Of a stretch of DNA of 10,405 nucleotides, positions 7,254 through 10,405 are shown piece after piece (within the stretch, counting starts at the first letter, position 1; every line of letters begins with the position of its first letter). The notes under the pieces were generated by a model. The model was given only the letters and a program-made list of their open reading frames with translations. It was not told the origin of the DNA and did not search any database. Source of the stretch: an uncultured Odoribacter sp. Its GTDB lineage: Bacteria; Bacteroidota; Bacteroidia; Bacteroidales; Marinifilaceae. Location of the stretch: positions 1 to 10,405 of the forward strand of contig CAJJNP010000121.1 of the NCBI GenBank assembly GCA_905193145.1. The letters are read 5' to 3'. Made by a program: the position numbers and the translations under genes.

Positions 7254-7724
7254 TTATTTTATCAACTTAAAGCGCATTCGCAATACTTTCCGCTCTTCGT
7301 TATAATCATAACTGATAATTTTGAAAGTACCTATTTCGGACGTGTTTTCTACATGTAGTCCGATACATGCACAGACATCATAGCCTCCGATGCGGACGAT
7401 CCGTAATGTTTCACTTGCGTCTTCCGGCAGTTTGCTGAGGTCGACAATATCTTTGGCTTCCTGTTGTGACATAAATTCAATGCTTACAGGCAGATGTAAA
7501 CGGATAACCTCATTCACCTTCTCCTCGATGGCCTGTATCTGTTCTTTGTTCGGACAGCTTGCTAATTCATAATCACATTTACTTTTCTTTTTTTCGATGT
7601 GGGCATTGCGTGAACGCGGGCAACCGAAGGTTTTCACCATAGTAGCATTCAGAATATGTTCTACTGTATGCATGGGCGCGATTGACACATCCTGAAACTT
7701 GGGGGCTGCTTGATTTATTTCCAT
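7254..7724 (-). CDS. alaX: Short alanyl-tRNA editing protein (AlaX-S type)
   Basis: Free-standing relative of the AlaRS/ThrRS second additional domain, which hydrolyses mischarged Ser- or Gly-tRNA(Ala) in trans. The 156 residues show the zinc-binding pair: HTVEH (His19, His23) followed by ILNATMVKTFG, and CACIGLH (Cys120, His124) in the GG.D.CxCxGxHV context near residues 113-125. No N-terminal translation-barrel-like domain or C-terminal extension is present, so it is the short form; the length matches that class. The ATG at 7724 is preceded by an AT-rich leader. A TACTTTTG -7 element lies 33 bases upstream, inside the remnant of a broken paralogous gene. Members of this superfamily differ in which amino acid they edit, so alanine specificity is by family resemblance. 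Confidence 0.88.
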   Translation of the reverse strand: MEINQAAPKFQDVSIAPMHTVEHILNATMVKTFGCPRSRNAHIEKKKSKCDYELASCPNKEQIQAIEEKVNEVIRLHLPVSIEFMSQQEAKDIVDLSKLPEDASETLRIVRIGGYDVCACIGLHVENTSEIGTFKIISYDYNEERKVLRMRFKLIK

Positions 7725-7743
7725 AATAGATAAGTTTTTATTT

Positions 7744-7860
7744 TTAAATATAAGGACAAAAGTACATATTTGATTTCATTTTTCTGTTAAACTCACTTGT
7801 ATACATCATAAGAGGGCATTTCTGTTTGTTATGCTTGTCGGGTTTAACTGACTCTTCCAT
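7744..7860 (-). pseudogene. 5' remnant of a third copy of the tandem paralog family
   Basis: A 38-codon frame begins two bases past the stop of the neighbouring gene (7862-8575). Its first 23 residues resemble that gene's N-terminus: NKQKCPLMMYTSE here against NKQKHPPMYTSE there. Fifteen bases, ATGTATACAAGTGAG, are identical (7806-7792 and 8518-8504), while the NKQK codons differ only at synonymous positions (aac-aaa-cag-aaa against aat-aag-caa-aag), which indicates past coding constraint. After MYTSE the similarity stops and the frame ends 15 codons later. I read it as the start of a third paralog whose body was deleted. It could still be translated as a short peptide, but its end has no visible conservation. 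Confidence 0.75.
7757..7764 (-). promoter_or_regulatory. Bacteroides-type -7 element for the tRNA-editing gene
   Basis: On the minus strand this is TACTTTTG, a match to TAnnTTTG, 33 bases before the ATG at 7724 with a start point near 7750. The -33 region has only a weak GTTTAAC in place of TTTG. It sits inside the decayed third paralog, so it may have been recruited after that deletion. Confidence 0.4.
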
Positions 7861-7861
7861 A

Positions 7862-8575
7862 TTATTTTAGTTTTTTGTAGAAATACGAAATAAGTTTTTC
7901 CAGCATATTCTTCTTGGATGGATTTGAAATAGGCATATTTTCATTAAGATCATGGCTTTTGCCTGTTTCGTGTTCTTGAATAGGAGTATTAATCCATTGT
8001 TTAAGGTAATTTAGTGTGTATTTATACCAATCTTCTTTTGTTAAAGCTACATCATTCCAATACCATTGGGTACCGTAGCTTTTTAGTTCTCCTATGGCAT
8101 TTGATAACAGATAAAAGTCGCATAAGATACTATTGTATTCAGTGTCTATGTATAGTTGTTCCAACTTGAACAATACTTCCGAGATCTTTTCTTTATTTGG
8201 TGATTGAACAGCCTGTTTTATAAGGTAGGTGCTATATATTATGAAAACCCGGTCAGTGATATTAATCTTGTTTAGGTGTAGCTCTTCAAATATTTTATTT
8301 GTTAGGGCAGTGAATTCAAATGGATTACAATGAATATCTTCTCCTGCCAATATAATTAGGTTTTCGGTTTCGTATCCTGCCTGAAGCATTTCGATTGCCC
8401 AGTTTATCCATTGAATGTTTATGTTGGAATTTTGCTGTTTATAGAACAGAATTTCAGCAGTCATAGGGACTTTTTGTAGTAAGTCGTTTAGGGTTGCTTC
8501 GGTCTCACTTGTATACATAGGCGGATGCTTTTGCTTATTGGGGTCGTTGTGTTCCGGTTGTCGTTCGGTAATCAT
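7862..8575 (-). CDS. Uncharacterised helical protein, second of two tandem paralogs
   Basis: Unrecognised 237-residue protein, predicted soluble and mostly helical, with no signal peptide. It is a clear paralog of the gene just upstream (8572-9372). Shared landmarks are KVPMTAEILFY (35-45), W-INWA (56-60) with AGY (66-68), YLIKQ (117-121), DFYLLSNAIGEL (153-164), a Trp near 171-173 and QWINTP (193-198). It lacks the membrane hairpin of its sister; its tail is instead a hydrophilic linker (200-222) plus a basic helix ending YFYKKLK. The ATG at 8575 overlaps the upstream stop (ATGA), a sign of coupled translation. An internal ATG at 8518 is possible, but the third-copy remnant is similar upstream of that point, supporting 8575. 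The overall look recalls small helical immunity proteins kept in tandem arrays, which is inference only. Confidence 0.8.
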   Translation of the reverse strand: MITERQPEHNDPNKQKHPPMYTSETEATLNDLLQKVPMTAEILFYKQQNSNINIQWINWAIEMLQAGYETENLIILAGEDIHCNPFEFTALTNKIFEELHLNKINITDRVFIIYSTYLIKQAVQSPNKEKISEVLFKLEQLYIDTEYNSILCDFYLLSNAIGELKSYGTQWYWNDVALTKEDWYKYTLNYLKQWINTPIQEHETGKSHDLNENMPISNPSKKNMLEKLISYFYKKLK

Positions 8576-9372
8576 GATTTGTTGTTCTTTACTTTATTTC
8601 TAACTTTTATTATTTCAAATATAGCATTTATTACTAAAACACAGGTGAAAGATGCTACGATGAGAATGGATATAATGCTATTCGAGAAAAGTTTATATAT
8701 CATCCAGTAAAAGCCGATAAAGAAAACAATGATAAAAATGAAATAGACAATAGAAGCATATTTGTTACGACATATTTGTTCCAGCCTTTTTCGAAATGAA
8801 GATTTTTGTTCCCATTTATTGTAGATTTTGCTATCCGGCTTTTTAAGCCATTCATCAAAATATGCTCTTACATACTCTTCCTTATTTTTTAGATCCATGC
8901 CTTTCCACAGAGATTGTTCTCCTTCTTCTCTCAGCTCTGTGTAGGCCACATAGAATACATGGAAATCATATAATAAATAATAATAAGTATTCAGAAACAG
9001 CTGATTGAGTTGAGATAATATTTCATATACCTCTTTATTGAGTGTCAATCCCTGCTTTAAGATATAGATGCCATAGTATTTATAGATTGTGAAAGTATCA
9101 TCCAAGTCGATATTTAGTTCATCAAAGATGACATTGATAAGTCCAATTGATTTTATTTGATCATCTGTCTTTTTATGACTCAAAGCAATGATGTGTGCGT
9201 TAATATAGCCTGCTTTCAAAAGCTCGGATGCCCATTCGAACCATTCGGTAGTAATTTCCAGATCCGCATATTCGGTTGATACCATATAGTATGCGATAGC
9301 GGCTGTTGATGGTACTTTCTCGAAAATTTGATTAGAGGGTATGTTATCCTCTGTTGTATCTATATTACGCAT
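8572..9372 (-). CDS. Uncharacterised helical protein with C-terminal membrane hairpin, first of two tandem paralogs
   Basis: Unrecognised 266-residue protein. Residues 1-180 form the family's helical domain: KVPSTAAIAYY (19-29), EWFEWASELLKAGY (43-56), YILKQ (103-107), DFHVFYVAYTEL (136-147), Trp156 and EWLKKP (174-179). A basic stretch (190-204) then leads to two membrane segments about 206-228 and 231-255 joined by a very short turn, ending in a Lys-rich tail. With no signal peptide, the helical domain should face the cytoplasm, anchored by the hairpin. Its stop overlaps the start of the soluble paralog by four bases, so one membrane-bound and one soluble version are likely made from one transcript. 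It is more AT-rich than the exporter operon. Function unknown; immunity-like by appearance only. Confidence 0.8.
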   Translation of the reverse strand: MRNIDTTEDNIPSNQIFEKVPSTAAIAYYMVSTEYADLEITTEWFEWASELLKAGYINAHIIALSHKKTDDQIKSIGLINVIFDELNIDLDDTFTIYKYYGIYILKQGLTLNKEVYEILSQLNQLFLNTYYYLLYDFHVFYVAYTELREEGEQSLWKGMDLKNKEEYVRAYFDEWLKKPDSKIYNKWEQKSSFRKRLEQICRNKYASIVYFIFIIVFFIGFYWMIYKLFSNSIISILIVASFTCVLVINAIFEIIKVRNKVKNNKS

Positions 9373-9414
9373 TGCTTAATTGCTCTGTTATTAAATATGG
9401 AATATGACTCTATT

Positions 9415-9422
9415 CAAATATA
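9415..9422 (-). promoter_or_regulatory. Bacteroides-type -7 element for the tandem paralog pair
   Basis: The minus strand reads TATATTTG, a full TAnnTTTG match, about 42 bases before the ATG at 9372 with a start point near 9408. No TTTG lies at the -33 spacing (the region reads ATTCAAG), so the match is partial. It suggests the pair can be transcribed independently of the broken gene upstream. Confidence 0.4.
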
Positions 9423-9523
9423 TCAAGGTTCGTGACATTCTTGAATATGAATTTAAGGTGCTTATCCACTTCTCATTGTCGCTGTTTGTCTTTTTAGAAA
9501 TGATTGCAGTTTTCTGCTTTGCT

Positions 9524-10125
9524 TTAAACATTGATTTTCATGTTATAAGCATATTCTTCAGCACTGTTTTTGGCTTTTTGGCGATTGGTTTTGCTACATA
9601 TGATATATATATTGGCACAACGGCCTATTTCATACATCAGCAATCGTTCCAAATAATACTTTCTTGCACTTTCCTTTGTAAATTCGAAGAACCAATCTTC
9701 GTGTTCCTTTTGAGGAGTTGATGCATAGCCTAGCCTTTATACCATGTTAATTGTCGATTTGTTGGTTTCTTTTTACCTATCATCAACTTGTTGTTTTTAG
9801 AGAAGGGGTACAATATAATAACATAGACTCCGCTGCCAACTATAAACTCTCTTTGGTCATGATTATTATATGGATTTTTTTTTCTTAGCCATATATGTGT
9901 CAAAGGAGCGACGTCTTCGGTGGGTAGCTGTTCTAGCACGCTTTTTATATCGTCTACCGTTATTGGGAAATAAAAATCTTTGGATGGATTTTCTTGCATG
10001 TAAATAGGACATTCGTCCAATGGGGAGGGGCACTGTAATGAATGTAACTTTCTCAAAATATTGTCTTTCAGTTTTACCCGCATCCGTCCTCCTTTGAGGT
10101 CACCGAAGGTTCGGCTTTTTTCCAT
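9524..10125 (-). pseudogene. Frameshifted zincin-like gene with degraded HExxH motif
   Basis: The frame from ATG 10125 stops at 9730 after 131 residues (ending QLTWYKG). In the next frame a protein-like sequence continues at once (LGYASTPQKEHEDWFFEF) to a stop at 9524. One lost base within 9730-9738 explains this; repaired, the product is 200 residues. Near repaired residue 160 it reads YYLERLLMYEIGR, which has the shape of a zincin helix YYL..LL.HEIGH with both His replaced (Tyr and Arg, each one base from His). About 25 residues on, AEEYA sits where many such families carry a third metal ligand. Both frame and catalytic residues therefore look decayed. Upstream parts (THIWLRK, FIVGSGVYVIILYPF) look like a well-folded strand-rich N-terminal half. 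A strong promoter is still present. The peptidase identity is inferred from motif shape only. Confidence 0.7.
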
Positions 10126-10190
10126 GCGGTTTGCTTTTTACTTTGGAGGTGTCTCATGGTATTGCATTTTTAGAAAGAATATGTGTATGA

Positions 10191-10222
10191 CAAATATAGG
10201 ATCATTCTATGAAGAAAGCAAA
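10191..10222 (-). promoter_or_regulatory. Complete Bacteroides primary-sigma promoter for the frameshifted gene
   Basis: On the minus strand TTTG (10222-10219) is followed after exactly 20 bases by TATATTTG (10198-10191). Both boxes and the spacing match the Bacteroidetes consensus TTTG-N19-21-TAnnTTTG. The start point would be near 10184, giving a leader of about 59 bases before the ATG at 10125. This is the best promoter in the window, and it drives a broken gene. Confidence 0.7.
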
Positions 10223-10350
10223 CGAATGTGAGAAAAGTTAAGATTGCAAAGCTGGCTTTTGAAGATGATAGTGGTGAATAGGTATTTTGAAGCAGCGTAA
10301 AAATATGTCCCGGAACTCTTTGATTTTTTTGTGGAGGAAGTAAACGTCTG

Positions 10351-10380
10351 AAAATAAAAAAAGGAGCAACGCCTTGCTCC
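10351..10380 (-). terminator. Rho-independent terminator of a leftward transcript entering from the right edge
   Basis: GGAGCAA (10363-10369) and TTGCTCC (10374-10380) form a 7-bp stem with a 4-base loop. Read on the minus strand the stem is followed by TTTTTTTATTTT (10362-10351). The polarity shows it ends a gene or small RNA whose body lies beyond 10405. The 25 bases before it (10381-10405) are AT-rich with no identifiable coding end. Between this terminator and the promoter at 10191-10222 I see no gene. Confidence 0.8.
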
Positions 10381-10405
10381 AACCTTTGTTAACCTTAAAT
10401 CTAAT

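Noticed and set aside
9387..9523. 46-codon leftward frame after the frameshifted gene as a further C-terminal extension
   Set aside because: It begins one frame over near 9531 and is Lys/Asn/Ser-rich, as random AT-rich DNA would be. No landmark supports a second frameshift.
9404..9721. Rightward 105-codon hydrophobic open frame
   Set aside because: It is antisense to the 3' part of the frameshifted leftward gene, whose translation is more protein-like. The hydrophobicity follows from reading Lys/Glu-rich codons on the opposite strand.
9730..9738. Programmed ribosomal frameshift in the zincin-like gene
   Set aside because: The shift must occur between a TAA in the new frame and the TAG in the old one, within TAT AAA GGC TAG. 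No slippery heptamer lies there, and the AAAAAG run further upstream is outside this interval. A one-base loss is simpler.
9875..9883. Run of nine T (A on the coding strand) in the frameshifted gene as a phase-variation switch
   Set aside because: The frame is intact through the run, and shifting there would meet a stop before reaching the downstream frame, so it cannot restore the protein.
10170..10382. Leftward 70-codon open frame starting in the terminator hairpin
   Set aside because: Its start lies in the terminator stem, it spans the promoter of the next gene, and it has no domain-like features.
1..10405. CRISPR array, tRNA or rRNA genes, or an insertion sequence
   Set aside because: I saw no regularly spaced repeats, no tRNA cloverleaf or rRNA-like stretch, and no transposase or integrase reading frame.

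Overview
The window looks like chromosomal DNA from a Bacteroides-type bacterium. The reasons are several matches to the Bacteroidetes promoter pattern (TTTG near -33, TAnnTTTG near -7), mostly weak or A-rich ribosome sites, and protein sequences of Bacteroidales flavour. I cannot name the species.

Left part (1-6550): a fragment of a leftward gene opens the window. Diverging from it is a five-gene rightward operon for a tripartite ABC-type exporter: a TolC-like outer-membrane channel, a lipoprotein HlyD-family adaptor, a single polypeptide carrying two fused ATPase domains, and two ABC-2 permeases. The layout matches the YbhGFSR type of exporter, with its own outer-membrane channel added as first gene. 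The two ATPase domains are unequal: combined head to tail, they leave one consensus ATP site and one degenerate site. A large imperfect palindrome built from TGCCAAT/ATTGGCA units lies between the two permease genes. A second inverted-repeat element and a bidirectional terminator close the operon.

Middle part (6596-7724): two leftward housekeeping-type genes, an Hsp20 small heat-shock protein and a short alanyl-tRNA editing protein (AlaX type). Upstream of the heat-shock gene is a strong sigma-54-like -24/-12 promoter match, with two further copies of its TTGGCAT half behind it.

Right part (7744-10405): an AT-rich leftward accessory stretch. In transcription order it has a frameshifted, zincin-like gene that has lost both histidines of a presumptive HExxH motif, then two overlapping paralogous genes of unknown function (one with an added C-terminal membrane hairpin), then a 5' remnant of a third paralog that is too short for routine gene calling. 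This looks like a decaying tandem gene family, perhaps of the orphan-immunity kind, but that function is only inference. At the far right a terminator hairpin ends a leftward transcript that comes from outside the window.
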